From: Nymphaea colorata
Lineage: Eukaryota > Streptophyta > Magnoliopsida > Nymphaeales > Nymphaeaceae
Length of the DNA: 64,000 nucleotides
Direction: 5' to 3'
Assembly (NCBI RefSeq): GCF_008831285.2
Contig: NC_045146.1
Location: forward strand, 13,841,289 to 13,905,288
Both the position numbers and the translations under genes were made by a program. Of this stretch, positions 11,501 to 25,001 are shown piece after piece (the stretch's first letter is position 1; every line of letters starts with the position of its first letter). Below the pieces are notes generated by a model. It ran no database searches, was not told the origin of the DNA, and saw nothing but the letters and a program-made list of their open reading frames with translations.

Positions 11501-14500
11501 CATATGTATATGTTAATGTTTCAATATATTTGATTATTATATATATAAGTGTCCTAAAAAAATTAAATGTACTAATGAGTGTTCCACAAAAAAAAAAATC
11601 TAGCACCACTAGTGATTGAAAGCCGATATCTAATTCGGCCACACATGTTTCGCTTTCTAGCTTTTCGTTTTTTCAAATCGCATTGAATTCGCCTACTTGA
11701 AGACGCACACATATTTTGCCTTTCTACATTTCTTTAATCTAATTAAATAAGCCTAGTTGCTAAGACGGGAGGGTCTAAGTTTTAAACTATTTTTGTGGCA
11801 GTGGAACGTTTAGGCTTTTTAGCGAGGGAGAAAATGACGTGGTCGGGCTATATATGTCACCTTGTCTCCACATTTCACTTTTTTTGTAGTGCAAATGTCT
11901 TAATAACAAGATACCAATCAACCAAAGACCGATAAAAAACTACATTGGTAGACTGAGCCATCGATTTGCCAAGGCAATATCTTTATAAGTAACAAGATTA
12001 CAATCAACAAGTGTCTCTTAATTGATAGATTCAGCCATGTATTTGCCAAGGCGCGAATATATTGCTTCCAATGAGCTGGTCTCGAATTTAATATAGTACG
12101 TGCATCCATAGGCTTAGAAATTAATATAAAAAGAATACAATTCCTACATTAAGCAAGATTAGTAATGCCATAATAGTGCAGATTTAACATTGCCTTACTA
12201 AAACTGTGTAAAATATTTCAAAATGCCCATGTTGGTTCCTTTGGCTTTACCAATTTGTATGTCGGTAGAAATGCCATGTATCGGCAGGTTGTCAAGCCTT
12301 TTTTTTTTTCTTAAAAAATTTAAAGTCTGATATTATTTCCTAGGTTCTGCCTAATTGCAGAAAACAGTTTCCAGAGAAAATATTTTCTGACATTGTTTTT
12401 GGGGTAAGTTTGAGTAACTACCCCATGAGTCCCATGTTATGATCACTCATAAAGTCACATTGTCAGTTCGATTTATTGTGAGTATTATTTTCCTGCACAT
12501 AGGCGGTGCCTGAAATTTCTGATTAAGAGGTACTAAGAGCTTAAGTTTTAGAGTTTTAAGGGCACCCAACATATATAAATTGGCAAAATTCAAGACATTC
12601 CAATATATAAATGCATGAATTTTTATGGTATGGTATTAGCAATTACACGCACCAGTACCAGCCCCAGCCCAAAGTGGCTTCTACTCAATTAATGTAGGGA
12701 GAAGGAGAAAGACTTTGACCCTTCTTCGTGTGGTTTCTACTCAACCAAAGAACAATAATGACCTCACAAATGGCCAACGGCGGACCACCAATCTTGGAAT
12801 CAATTTACTTCTATTATGTTTTCCATCTCTTATGTTCTTCTAATCAACGAACTTTTGAAAGCTTTTAATTGTTCCGATTGAAAAACAATTCCAATTCTAT
12901 TTGATGCTGTTCGGTCAATTTTCTCTCTCTTTAAGAAATACATCCCACTGAAGCATATCAAATAGAAAACCACCAGCAACAATGGCATGAATTTCTTTGC
13001 TCGAGTCAAAATTAAGCATCCAGTGACCTTCTGCAAGTCGTTCGAGTTGTCCCCACTTTTTGCAGCATTCAAACGAGTAGTACAAAAGCATCTGCTCCAC
13101 GATTCTTTCGTGCATGACCGGGCAGACCATGTGAGGCAGCGTCTCGCTTACGAATTCCTTCAAACACTTACCGTCCATTCTTCAATTGGCATGATTCTAC
13201 ATGAAGAGATGGGGACGAGCCTGGTTGGAGACGGAAACAATGGAGATAACGAGCTGTGCAGACTTCCTGTTGAGAGGTTGGATCAAGACCAAATTACAAG
13301 CTTACAATAAACTTAGTTAAGAACAATGAGTTCCTTCGTTGCCTTTATGCCAAAATCACCTTCTACCCACCGCTGACCTGACCAGCTAAGCCGTAAAACT
13401 CGCAGGTTCAACAATCCCAAAGGATTGGAGACAATGGGGCCGGTTGAATTCAGGTCCCTATTTAGGAGGAGGTGATGTAGAAGGAGGAAGCTTAGCGGCA
13501 AAGGCATGACTCGAGGGGTTCTTGACATTGTTGTGAAGTTTGTTAGAAATTTTGATTGAATCTGTCGGGCATAGTGAATCGTACAGGAGAATAGACCATT
13601 CATGACCATGAAATGACATTACGATTATTTCAACGAAAATGTAGCAATATTACAAAGAGTAATACATAAATAGTTTATGAACATACGAAAATATTAATAA
13701 GCGAAACGTACAATCTATGTAAACCGAACTTATTTGCCACCACTTAAGCCTTATAAAATTGAGTTTTACAACATTATTTTTCGTAACAAAGAAATAATTA
13801 CCATTGAAGTGAAAGATTTAGCTGCTTCGGTTTAAGCTGCCAGTTAAAACCAAGACATGGGGTTTTGGGTTGCATTGGAATTGGGTGGGATACAGTATAT
13901 CTTTTAATATGAGTGTTGCAATTCTACTTTTCATGGTCCAAGAAAGTAGCGCACACTTGAATTGAATAGGCGATATACTTTCTACATACCCACCCCCACC
14001 AGCTATACTATGCCCCATAAGGCAATAAGATAGAAAATTCTAAAATTGAGAAAAAGTAATACAAAAATTAGCATCAAAGAGTACAAAAAAAAAGATCCAT
14101 GGAGACATTTTTTAGTCATAATATCTCATCTAAGCTTCCAAAGAAACTTAAGAATAAATCCACAAAGATCGAGAAGAAACATGACATTTTCTGTTGTTGG
14201 AGACATTTTGGCCAGTGGTACCTAACCCAGCTTCTATTTAGAAATGTGAAGATAGACAACCCTCAACGCCAATTCCAGAAATGAGAAATCAAATGATTCC
14301 ATGTAATAGTTGCTAAAATTATCAGAACATATATTGTTGAGGGTAAACTGTCAATTAAATAAACGAATTTTTTCTTGGAAAGGTCACCCTCTTTTAAATA
14401 ATATTATTTGTTTGTCTTTATAAAAACAGACTAATTGTGACAAAATTGTCAACATTTGCAATGTATTGTGGTGCCCACATGAAAGGGTTGCTTTCTGTTG

Positions 14501-15466
14501 GCAATATACTTTTTTGTTTCCTTCACAATTAGACACAGCCACATGCTGCAGGCTACTTAAGAGATTTGATACTGGAAGTTTCCTTGTAATCAATAAGGGG
14601 GGCCCGAATAATTCATCAGCATTCGAAATTCATTTCAATTTCAATTTGAGGTGAAATTTTGATTCCGAGATTCTCATTCTAAAATCAAAATTTCAAGCAC
14701 CATCAAACACTCCCTTAGCGTCCCATTCAGGTTACCATCTTTCTCTTCCTGCAAGCAGTTAAACAGATGTCCTATATATATATATATATGTATATATATA
14801 AAGTCATAACTGGAAGGATAAGAGTAAAATTCATGCAATTTATAAAAAAATTAACAAGAAGCCGGTGGTACATACATGAATATACCCTTGAAGAGAAGAA
14901 AAAATAAACTGAACAGATCAGATCGTATATGTGCATGGAAAAGTCAAAACCGATATGAGCGACGCAGAGAGTTGTGAAGTGACAGAAGACTTTTGCTGGT
15001 GACAGGCTGCCCCTGAAGACCACCAACTGAGCACCGACCGACCCTGCAGGTTGAACTCTTGACCTTCTTCTTCAACTGAGAAGATCTTTCTCCATCTAGC
15101 TGGAATGCATTGCTTATTGGCCTCTTTTCCGATGTTCTAGAAAGCCCTCCTGCATCAGCTGATTCAAGTCGAATCGACGGTACATCAGTTCAATTTGTCG
15201 GCCGATACAAGGGAGCCAGACCGATTCAATGTTTGCCGTGTACCATTTATTTTGTGTTGCCTTTATAAGTGTTTTTCAGTTGTTTTGTGTATAATTATCA
15301 TTTATTTAATGCCGATTCTTGAGCGATTCGGCTGAATCCACCGATCCACGGACGCATCCGAAGAAGCCGGGCAACTGACTCAATTAGTTTCCCGTTTCTC
15401 AAGAATAGTGCGTCCTCCCCCCCCTCCCCCACCCCCCCCCCTCAGTTTTAGTTTACGGTGGATGAT
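8587..15466. other. Spacer between genes A and B, second part
   Basis: No gene recognised. It aligns with 31,300-38,677 of copy 2. Copy-1-only stretches include about 9,312-9,505 and about 11,420-11,620, the latter with a perfect hairpin. A C-rich tract at 15,413-15,440 lies just downstream of the gene B stop and is short in copy 2. Confidence 0.6.
11444..11481. repeat. Perfect inverted repeat, 14-bp GC-rich arms
   Basis: GGCTGGTGTGGGCA at 11,444-11,457 pairs exactly with 11,468-11,481 across a 10-nt loop. It lies in a stretch absent from the matching position of copy 2 (about 34,020-34,100). Confidence 0.8.
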
Positions 15467-17418
15467 TCATAGAGGGAGGACGGGGTCGGAATCATTGTCT
15501 TGGATGGACTTAGGAGGTGAAGTCACCGGCAAGACCTTGGTTTGGGAGGAGGAGGCTGGAAACCGGTCTCCAGAAAAGAAGGTCTTTCTGTGAACGACAG
15601 TGAGCAGGATCAGGGCCATGGTCATGGCCAGTGATATCATAGACATGGCCCTTCTGAGAGCCTCGGCCACGACGGTCGGCACTTCCTTTGCGTACTCCGC
15701 CGAGGAGAGAGCAAGAACCGAGACAGGAAACACGTATGCCCACCATGCAGCGTTGAACTTCTTCATTGCCTTCACAAACAGGACAGGCCTCACAACCTGC
15801 ACCAGGGAACGGGATTTTAGAATGAGCTCTTTTATTTACAATGTTGTCAATATTGCAGATACATGTTTTTCAGTTTTTTTTTTCTCATTTTATAAATTTT
15901 ATAAATAAAAAGAAAAGCGATACAGGTTGATAGATAACGATACATATCGGCTGATAAACCGCATCGGCCACCTTAATTGAGAAGGAAGAGCTCGCTAGTG
16001 GTACTTATGGGATCCACTTCACCTACCTCCAACGATGTTGGCAGAGAAAAGACAAGTGTTGGTCTCTCCGATTACTGTAACCTCACAGTCTCTCTTTAAT
16101 TGTGATTCCCCCACAGGCAGATACATAGGTCTTTCAGGTATTTAACCAACTCTACCAAATTTCACGGCATCAAAGAGAAAAGGCTCCTCAAAAATGGGAA
16201 TAATGAACAGTATTGTAAAAATGCTTGTTTCAGAGCTACTCATTTCTTTTTCTAAACGATATGGAACATGGAGCCATCTTGGCATCGATAACTATAAGAT
16301 ATTGTTATGGTAAAATCTAAAAAAATGTAAATTGGTATAATTTTATTCACCTATCAGCGTGTAATTTTGATTGAAGCCGGTTTGGCCAATTAAGGCCCTC
16401 ATAGCTAGGGCATTTATAATAGCTTTGTTGTAATCGTTTTGATCCAAGTTCAAAGAACTTACAGCATGACAGAGGCACGCCCAGGTCTTTCACCCCAAGA
16501 GCGGTTCTTCTGTGATGGGGAAAAGAGAAGAGATAAAAGATCATGCATGCAGCAAGAATTAAAGAGGGAAGGAAAAGAACGTACTAGCAATGTAAAAAGG
16601 AAGAGAGAGAGGAAGTGCAACATCTTGCAGCCGGAGCCGAAGTCGCCGGTGAGGGACGCCCACGCAACGCACGCCATGCTGGGGGCCGCAATCGACAGGA
16701 AGGAAGCGGGCCGCAGCTGTGCCGGGAACGAGTCGTTGTAAGGCAGGCGCTGGTATAAGGTCACGAACACCACCACGTAGTGCACGATGCCCACGGCGAA
16801 CAAGAAGAGGCTGAGTTCCAGCAAGGCCAGCCGGGCGGCGGTCTGGGCGGCGACAAAGTTGCCGATGAGGGAGATGTGGGTGGATGGGTTGGCGACGGTG
16901 GAGAGGAAGCGCTTGCCCTTGGTGAACCACTGGCCATAGATCTTCACCTCCAGTAGAAGTATGGGCATGGTGAAAGCACACCAAAAGGCCCTGGAGATGG
17001 CGGAGTTCAAGTGGCCCCAGTTCAGGAATTTGATTCCCTCCCAGCCGCTGCCCCTCCACCGGTCGTATCTGTTGGGAAGGAGGCATTGGAGGAGCAAGAT
17101 GGCGGCAATCCATGGGGCGAAAAAGTAGTTGACCCGCCACCGGTCGAGGAACTCGGCCTTGACGACGTCGAAGTAGAAGATGCATTTGAAGAGGTAGGCA
17201 AGGGAGGAAGAAGAGAGGACGAGAGCAGCCAGCAGCCAGAAGGACTTCTCGACGATAGAGTTGAAGATGGGAGGCCATGGATCGGAGAAAGAGGCGGAGT
17301 TCAGCGTCCTCCAGAGGACAGCTTGGCTCGCAAGGGCCATGGAGACGCGGAAGAGGTCTGCGTGGAACCTTGCCAAGAAGGGAGAGATGGGCTGATCGCT
17401 CTCGTGCTGCCCGGTCAT
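15467..17418 (-). CDS. SLAC1-homologue S-type anion channel, gene B (SLAH1/SLAH4 type)
   Basis: Predicted ten-segment membrane anion channel. Exon 1 is 17418-16585 (278 codons, donor GTACGT) and exon 2 is 15796-15467 (109 codons plus stop, acceptor GTGCAG), with a 788-nt phase-0 intron; the protein is 387 aa. It carries FHADLFRVSMALASQAVLW, NPSTHISLIGNF and AWWAYVFPVSVLAL, and lacks a long N-terminal tail. It starts at MTGQHESD, about 40 nt after a TATAAATA box. It differs from gene E at only five residues (two in exon 1, three in the exon 2 tail), so the two are duplicates of one gene. It differs from A/D in many positions, making B/E a separate subgroup of the array. The long ORFs in other frames over exon 1 are shadows of this GC-richer coding region. 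Confidence 0.93.
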
Positions 17419-17456
17419 GCTGATTCTTGATGCTAAAAATGGAGGAGGCTCTGGTT

Positions 17457-17467
17457 GTATTTATAAA
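17457..17467 (-). promoter_or_regulatory. TATA box of gene B
   Basis: The minus strand reads TTTATAAATAC about 40 nt upstream of the start codon. The identical element is present in front of gene E. Confidence 0.65.
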
Positions 17468-17469
17468 CT

Positions 17470-20437
17470 CCCTGAGAAGAGAGAGACGTACAGCATTTAG
17501 ATTTATCTTCGCTTGCTTTGTTTCCTGCGCGCCTTCCTTTCTTTCCTCCGCCAGTAGTGCCTGTTTGCTTCAGAATTTAATATTTAGTTGAGTCTAAGAT
17601 TGAAGACGCTTGCAATGGGCAGACAAGTCAAAAATCAAGGTGGCCAGAGTCCAACGTCGACAGTGTTTACTGGTTGCATATGGTACTTTTTTAACTGTTT
17701 CCTGCCCAAGGATCAATGGAGGTTCATCTTTCTGTCTCTCCCTCACCAAATAGTGGTAGTGGGCAGCGCAGTCGGGTTGGGTGGCATATTGTAGCCACAT
17801 CGAATCTTGAGAAATGGTGTTGCAGAGTATTGATCTTTAATTAGATGCTAAGTGGACTGGTTTTTGTCTGCTTCCCCTCTTTCTTTCTCTTGAAAAGATA
17901 TGCCGGCATATTATGGTCTCACATTGACTCCGCAGCTGGATCGCCGAAAGGGGACAAAAGTTAGTTTTCTCATTCAAACTATGGAACTAAATATGCAACT
18001 TGTTTTGATCTGATCCTCACAACCTTCAACTTGTTTGTGTCCAAAGTTAAGTCCACTAAATTTATGAAAGAGAACTGAAAAAGAGAACAGAAGCCCGCTA
18101 ATCGATAAACAATAGCAATTATATGCGGCTTGGTTTCAAATCTAACGAGAGTACATAGATCTCACTTGACATGATCATTCAAGATAAAAAAAAAAAGAGG
18201 AAAAAGACGGAGAAAAAAGGGATATTCTATTTTGCTTATTGATCTGTGCAGGAAATTTGGTCATAGGACGCAACCGGCTCTAGGTTTTGACATTGTAGGT
18301 CTAATGCAAGCGATGTGGAAATTGACAAGCTCAAGGGGAAGAGCCTCCTTTGAATTAATTAAAATGATGTGTCTTCTATAGGTGCTTAGCAGCTCATACC
18401 CCATCGCTAGTCATATATCATATCATGCATGACCTACTCTCGCAACAGGTGCCTTCTTGTGCAATTTTAATCGCAATATTTTTCATTTTGCAGTCCCATG
18501 TTTAATGTTGTATTCTAAAAAGCAGTTTCAAGTTTTCCAAAATTGCATCTCAAGACTCTAATTGGAGAGCCACTAATTAGAGACTCTAGAGTCATGGTTG
18601 GAGTAGGTGAAATGTCCAAACAAATAACCTTTTCGACTATACTATATGGCATGCCTAAACAAATAATCAGCTCGACTCAAATCTTTGTATCAATGTATCA
18701 AAATCGGTGTGCATGGCAAATTGATTCCATTCAGTGACTCATTCAAGAATGAGAGTCAATTTGCATACGCATTTCATTTGGATTTCAATTCATGCTAATC
18801 AATAAGTCAACCGATTTGCCAAATCAACAGCTTGGCCGATTCAATTAATCTAAAACCATCTTATGTTATGGTGCATATCTGCCAGCATGAGCACGTATGT
18901 CTTCTTTACATTTTCAAAATGAATTTATTTAAAATAGAATATTTAAAACAAAAAAAATATTTTATTTGTGGCCAGTACGCACTGGGGTGCAGATATAAGA
19001 ATTTTTCTTAGGGTATTTTTCAAAATTTTTACTTATATTTTTTTTGAAAAAATTGGAAATTATGACAGGTGTTTTATTTCATTGTTTTTCGAAATATGCC
19101 CTATCATTTAAGCTTCCATTTCGAGTTTTACAACAATAATACTGGAACTTGCGTCTTCACGTCTGTTTTTGGCACCTCCAATGAAATAACAAAAAGAAGC
19201 TGCTTTCTTTCGAATTACAAAGAAAACAATGGATCACGGTTGAAGCCAAAAAGCCATTAAATTTTTTTTATTATTTTCATTATATCAGTCTAGGGGAGCA
19301 CATAAAAGTACAATGCCGTAAGGGGAGTCTGACGTTGAGCACTTTTTGGGTCCCATCTCTGACCAATGTGACAGTAACAGGCCATCCCTATCCTGCAAAC
19401 CACATCATGGTGACCTGACAAGCGCACCCGATCCAACCACCCTCTTGGATCTCCTCAGATCCAACCCTTACAACTTGAATACTCAATAATATTTAGATCA
19501 ATCTAAGTTGCATCTCATACATGCGACAGCTAAAATAAATGTGTCGTTCCAAATTTATTAGGTTGGCATTTGCACCATACACCAACGAGCATGTCAGTGC
19601 AGTTTGATAAAACTTGCATATGAATCTTTTTTTTTTTTTTTTTTTTGGTCTTTAAGTGGGTTGGCTTGATGGATGAAATGGTGGCTAGTAGGCGGGCAAG
19701 ATTCATTTTAAAAATAACGTCGACATGCAAGATGAAGCATGGTAATGGTGGTACGTCAAAGCGTCGAAAGTAGACTCTCTACCTAAGGAGACGATGGTTT
19801 AGCTAAAGCTTCAACTCTCTTTTTGGCGGTAGGATGGATGAAATGCTCTATCTACTGTACTTTGGAGATAACCCATTTCCTTACTTTTACTTTTAAACAA
19901 AGTCATGAATGAGAACCAAAACTGCATGTAACTGTGCTTTTTATTTTTCTTTTCTTTCATTAAAAGTAATAAGCAAGGAAGGATCTACCATGAAAAAGAC
20001 AACCATATTCCTTTCTAGAACTACTGATCTTCGCCAAGCGTTCCTTAATGATTTGAATCAATTGACTGTAGCAAGACCCAATGTGCCCAGTTTGAATAAT
20101 TTCCAGTACTGGCAGCTTTAATGTACTTTCTCCGACAACTACGTAAACCAAACTATGCGGGACTATTGAGAACCTCACAAAAGTAACCTGTCGTTGAGCA
20201 ATGATTTAAAGTCTTCAAAATGTCCCTCTTTTGCCCAGTTAGGACAACTTTAATTTCTTCCACCTTCGACTTCCTTCAACAACAAGGCTTAAAGCTGACC
20301 CACCATGGGATGTAAACGATTCAAATTCAAGTCCAATCTAGCATTTACAGCAACCAAATTAATCGATTTGATTGTAATGGGATTAGAACTTGATCTCCCG
20401 CTCCATTGGCAGAACCAAAAATTTGTTCGGAGGGACA

Positions 20438-20526
<89 letters not shown>

Positions 20527-21431
20527 CAGAGCAATGATTTGTTGATGTTAATATGAAAATAGAAAAACATTGAAAGGCTGGTGTGGACAATGGCTCCACC
20601 TCATTCCAACCTCAACTTTTGCAATCAAATTCATGTCATAAGATCTGATATTTATGTGTATTGGATAGAACCTTTATCAGATACATATCAGTCTCGGATT
20701 TGGGATTTGTAGATCAAACTACATACTAGATTTGATCTCAAATAGTAATTGAATCTGTAAGGGTTTCAAGATACGGTAATCAGATGTATCCAATCCATTC
20801 ACATCCCTAGACCCATCTATCTGGTTCCAATAGGCACTTGTCTGCCATTGGTGTGACCTACATCAAATGAATCATAGTGAGGCCAAGTCATTTATGAAGT
20901 CATTGGAAGATCTCTTTCTCCATGACATATGCTTTATTGCCTTCACTAAACAAAAATTTCAAAAACGAAGAGTTGACTCAGACCTATAAATGCACCTTAA
21001 GGAATAGGATTTAAGATATGAATAACTTGGCATAAATGAATGAACTCAGCACTAGATAAGGTTTACCTAGCACATGTAAGCTACATTACCATATGAAACA
21101 TTATGTTGTCATTTGCTTGATGCCACTTTGATATGAGCTAAAAAGGATCAAACCCCAGCTGAACGATGACCGATCTAATTCTTTATTGTTTGATTGGAAG
21201 CAATTATAAGATCCTCCAAACAAATATTTTGGATCTGACGAAATCCATTGACATGGAGTCGAGCCAACATTTGAAACTCTATATGGCAATAGAGAAAACG
21301 ATGAAATGCTCGCAAACAAACTTCTTATATGTCTCAAGCAAGTGGGAATAAGATGTAGATAAACATTGTCCAATCAAACTCCAAGCCATGCTGCCAGATC
21401 CAATTCAACTGATCCAACTCTTTAAGTATCA
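17470..21431. other. Spacer between genes B and C
   Basis: No gene recognised; it aligns with 40,690-45,000. Copy-1-only parts are about 19,530-19,660, which includes a T-run of over 20 bases, and an (AT)n array at about 20,442-20,524. The stretch 21,100-21,390 has coding-looking ORFs on both strands, but the plus ORF is interrupted by a TAA at about 21,349 that is AAA in copy 2. Confidence 0.55.
20442..20524. repeat. (AT)n microsatellite, copy 1 only
   Basis: About 80 bp of AT repeat plus an adjacent 'agaaccaaaaatttgttcgg' stretch are missing from copy 2 (about 43,588), where 'cattggcag' joins directly to 'gagatttg'. This is probably a short transposon insertion with an expanding AT tail. 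Confidence 0.8.
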
Positions 21432-22655
21432 CTATCCAGATCCAATTGCTTTCCCGAAAACAATCGGGAGCAGAACCAAGACGAGGGTGACAAACAGCGA
21501 AGCCATAGACAGGACCCTTCTAATTTGATGAGCCAAGACGGTGTCTGTTGCCTTCGCATATGAGGCCGATGAGAGTGCAAGCGTCGTCACAGGGAAGGAA
21601 TAAGCCCACCATGCAAAACTGAACTTCTTCATCGAATTCTGGAAAAGCGGTGGCGTGACAATCTATTAAACAGAAATTGTAAACAAGCGATCAGAACGAT
21701 GAACTGAAGAGAAGGACTTTTAACTCGACAATTTATGTAAAACAAGTGTTATCAAGGTAAGGTTAGTAGCAAATTTAAACTGACGAGTAGTGCCATGTGA
21801 GCTTACTAGCGATGTGAAGAGGAGGAGGGAAAGGAAGTACAACATCTTGCAGCCGGCGCCGAAGTAGCCGGAGATCGACTCCCATGCAACAGACGCCACG
21901 CTCGGTGCAGCGATCGACAAGAAGGACGCTGGTCGTAGTTGGATCGTGATGGACCTGACGCTTGATAGGCGCTGATACAATGCAATAAACACCACAACAC
22001 AATGCATGATGCCGATGGAAAATAAAAAGAGACTGATTTGTGGCAAGGAGAGGTCGGCGGCGGTCTGAGCTGCAGCGAAGTGGCCGATCATGCAGAGGTG
22101 GGTGGAAGGGGTCGCTATGGCCGCCAAGATTTGCTTGTCCTTGGTGAACGACTGGCCATAGATCTTGAACTGCAGCAGAAGCACAGGCAAGGTGAAGGAG
22201 CCCCAAAGGGCCATCGAGATGACTCTGCCCAAATGGACCCAGTTGAAGAAATTGGTTCCCTCTAAGCTAATGCCCAGCCTCCAATATCGGTCTTGTATGG
22301 AGGCAGGGATTAGGATGCACCGAAGGAGCAAGATGGCGGAAATCCATGGCGTAAAGAGGTAGTTCACCCAGAAAGGGTGGAGGAAATCGACCTTGACAAT
22401 GTTGGAGTAGAATATATATTTGAGGATGTATAAGAGGAAGGAGGAGGAGAGAGCGAGAGCGGCCAGCAGCCAGGAGTACTTCTCTAAGACGGAGTTGAAG
22501 ATGGGAGGCCATGGATCGTAGAAGGACATGGAGTTCATCGTCCTCCAAAGGACAGCTTGGCCGGCGAGGGCCATGGAGACCATGAAGAGGTCTGCGTGAA
22601 ACCTTGCCAAGAATGGAGAAGGTGACTGACCAGTAGTCCCTCGCTTTCCGTCCAT
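21432..22655 (-). CDS. SLAC1-homologue S-type anion channel, gene C, shortened 3' end
   Basis: Exon 1 is 22655-21807 (283 codons, donor GTAAGC) and exon 2 is 21662-21432 (76 codons plus stop, acceptor AATAG), with a 144-nt intron; the protein is 359 aa. It keeps the family core (FHADLF, NPSTHLCMIGHF in place of NPSTHLSLIGNF, AWWAYSFPVTTLAL) but is the most divergent member. Exon 2 is 99 nt shorter than in A, B, D and E. It ends with KAIGSG soon after the last membrane segment, exactly where the copy-1 duplicated spacer begins, so the final codons and stop appear to be read from that spacer. The cytosolic C-terminal tail is lost. Its TATA position reads TACAAATAG, weaker than in the other genes. 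The open frame suggests it may still be functional, or only recently impaired. Confidence 0.85.
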
Positions 22656-24563
22656 AGTGGTTGTTGCTTCTTGCGGGAAGGAGAGAGACAGGATCTATTT
22701 GTACTAGGAACCTAATTTTAATGAGACGGTGAGGCAGAGATAAAACAGTCAGAAGGAGTCAACAAGGACTCTCCATCACAATTGCATCTACTAGGGACAT
22801 GAATGGATAAGATTTGAATCAGATATACTTAACTACTTAAGATTCAGATGTACAAAAAGGTTTATCGGTCAATTAAAAGCTTGAATCATGTTTGGATTTA
22901 AGAAATCATGTCTAATTGAATTCCGAAATGGGTTTAAGAAAACAACCGATTGAATTATGATTTAAATTCGAACTCAGATTCATTTTCTGTTTCAAATAAA
23001 TATCTTATATTGATTATTAATATCAATTTTTAGTTCTGTTGTGTACTCAAAAAGTGATATTCAGAATTAGATGTGGACATAAAATTCCGATTCAGATTTT
23101 GAATTTAGAAGTTGGATGCAGATATAACATATATATTTTTTCTCATTAGTATTCGATTTTTATATAACCTATGAACATCTTCAGCATTTTATATGAAGAG
23201 ATTTTTCTATAGAAGTCCTTTCCTCATGTAGGTTATATATTTGCGAAACCAAACTTTCCCTTTTATCTGTTTTCAAATAAACCTATTCGATTTTTTGGGG
23301 TTATCTATATTTAAAGGAGTTATTAGAAACTGTCAAGTGTACCTATACGAACACTGTGTTTGCCAATACTAATGGTTGATTTTAACAAACCAAAAACGAC
23401 AATTTACTTTAGCGAACTTGGTTATATGTGCCGAACTTGGTTATATGGCAATACTGGTACAATTTTTCGTATGCCATTATGGTTATTGATTAAAATACTT
23501 TTAGTTCACATTGAAAAAGAAAACTTTTTGTAAAAAGAAAACTGAAAATGAAAAAAAGTAAAAAGAATAGGAAGAACATTTCTTTTTAATAAATTATCAA
23601 AATGTCATTCCTTCCTTTACAGTGCATAGTGCGTTCCGTGCACAAAACTTGCTCTCCTACTTTATGGGCACAAGTGTGTTTGATAATTGGAATGCCACAT
23701 GCTATAGAATGTAAATGTTCTACGAGTGTATAATGCATCGTTCTTGTTACCAAATGCCTTAAATATTGAGGTCCACACCATGATCAATCTGACGTTGAGA
23801 GATCCAAATTCATTTAAGACAGGCCTTTCAAACACGTTTGAGGCATACAAACACGGTACCAAATTGAAACTTACAACGAAAAAGGGGTGAACAAAAATGG
23901 GAGGAGAGATTGTGTCGTTGGTGTGGTAAGCAAGTGGAAACGATTGTCTTAATCTGCGTCATTAGGGGAGACAAGAATTTGTGGCAAGGGGCAATAATAT
24001 ACAAATTGTTATGTTTTAGGGACACCAATATTTAAATAAACTGAACTATATTGAAGGATTGATATATAAATTAATAACTAAATTTTATAAGTTAGTATGG
24101 GCCACGGCCCAACAAGCCAACACGCTGCTGCCAGTCATGCAGTGGTGTCCACTACATCTATCTCCCTTGCCCACTTTCACTGTACCCTTCACCCACTCTT
24201 AAAGGTAAGTGTCATTTATATGGACGAGTACACCTTTACATTGTGCATGCATATACCTAGCTCTGAGTATGTATTGCTTCCTTCCATGTTCTTTTACATT
24301 CCATGGCTTCTAGTTTCCTGAGCATTTTACATCACGATTTAATTAATCAATTAATTTTGAACGAAACTGCCTCATTTTATTTGCTTAAAAGTTGAAGGTT
24401 TTTGAATGAAATGTGTTTTGTATTTCTAAATTAATATCCCAGTGGTCTTCTTATCCAAAGTCTCATTTTGAGGTAAACCATAATAATTATTACTGCCCTT
24501 CCTCTCTCTGCAAATTAATGTAGGTAGATGCCTAAAATCGTGGATTAAAGCATATGTATATAT
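22656..24563. other. Spacer upstream of gene C, between duplication copies
   Basis: No gene recognised. The part to about 23,300 resembles 440-850 next to relic C'. The rest is AT-rich, with short ORFs that have no recognisable product. Confidence 0.6.
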
Positions 24564-25001
24564 GAGGTACAAGGGTGACTCTCCACCACTAAACCTTATA
24601 AGGACAACGGAAAGCAATAAAATGGTTGGATTGAGACTTAGGCTAATGTCTTCAACTTGTCCACCACAGCTTTCCTCTTATATCAACTATTCCGACGCAA
24701 TTTTTCGTTTTTGTTCCTGAAGCCTGCAACTAAAAGTCTAAAAATAACATGCCAGTTCATGGCCAGTCGCAAACAAACGAATGATTCGGAAGGCAAAGTG
24801 GTGCACATCGGCATTCATTTGCAGAAACAACAATCGAGAATTCAGATAATGTTCCATACTTGTTATTAAGAAAAAATAGCGACGTCAGAGCAAAGCTTAA
24901 AAGCTACAAAGGCCTATTAGATTAACACTACAATTATTTGCAAAGTTCTTATATATCTGTATGTATGTGTGTCTGATTCCAAAATTTTTCCTTTTCTCCA
25001 T

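Larger units (their letters stand above)
1852..21440. repeat. Segmental duplication, copy 1 (genes A and B)
   Basis: The segment aligns in the same order and orientation with 24,564-45,010. Anchors are 1,855 with 24,566, gene A with D, 5,614 with 28,290, 7,598 with 30,191, 8,600 with 31,316, 11,918 with 34,360, 14,099 with 37,321, gene B with E, 18,543 with 41,776, 19,069 with 42,305 and 21,101 with 44,669. Similarity starts abruptly after an (AT)n array and stops at about 21,440, inside the 3' end of gene C. Both coding and non-coding DNA are strongly conserved, so the event is fairly recent. Confidence 0.92.

Noticed and set aside
17011-17430. 139-codon plus-strand ORF over exon 1 of gene B (and its twin at 40,229-40,648)
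   Set aside because: Antisense to a conserved membrane-protein exon; it is acidic, has no domain, and is explained by the GC-rich codons on the other strand.
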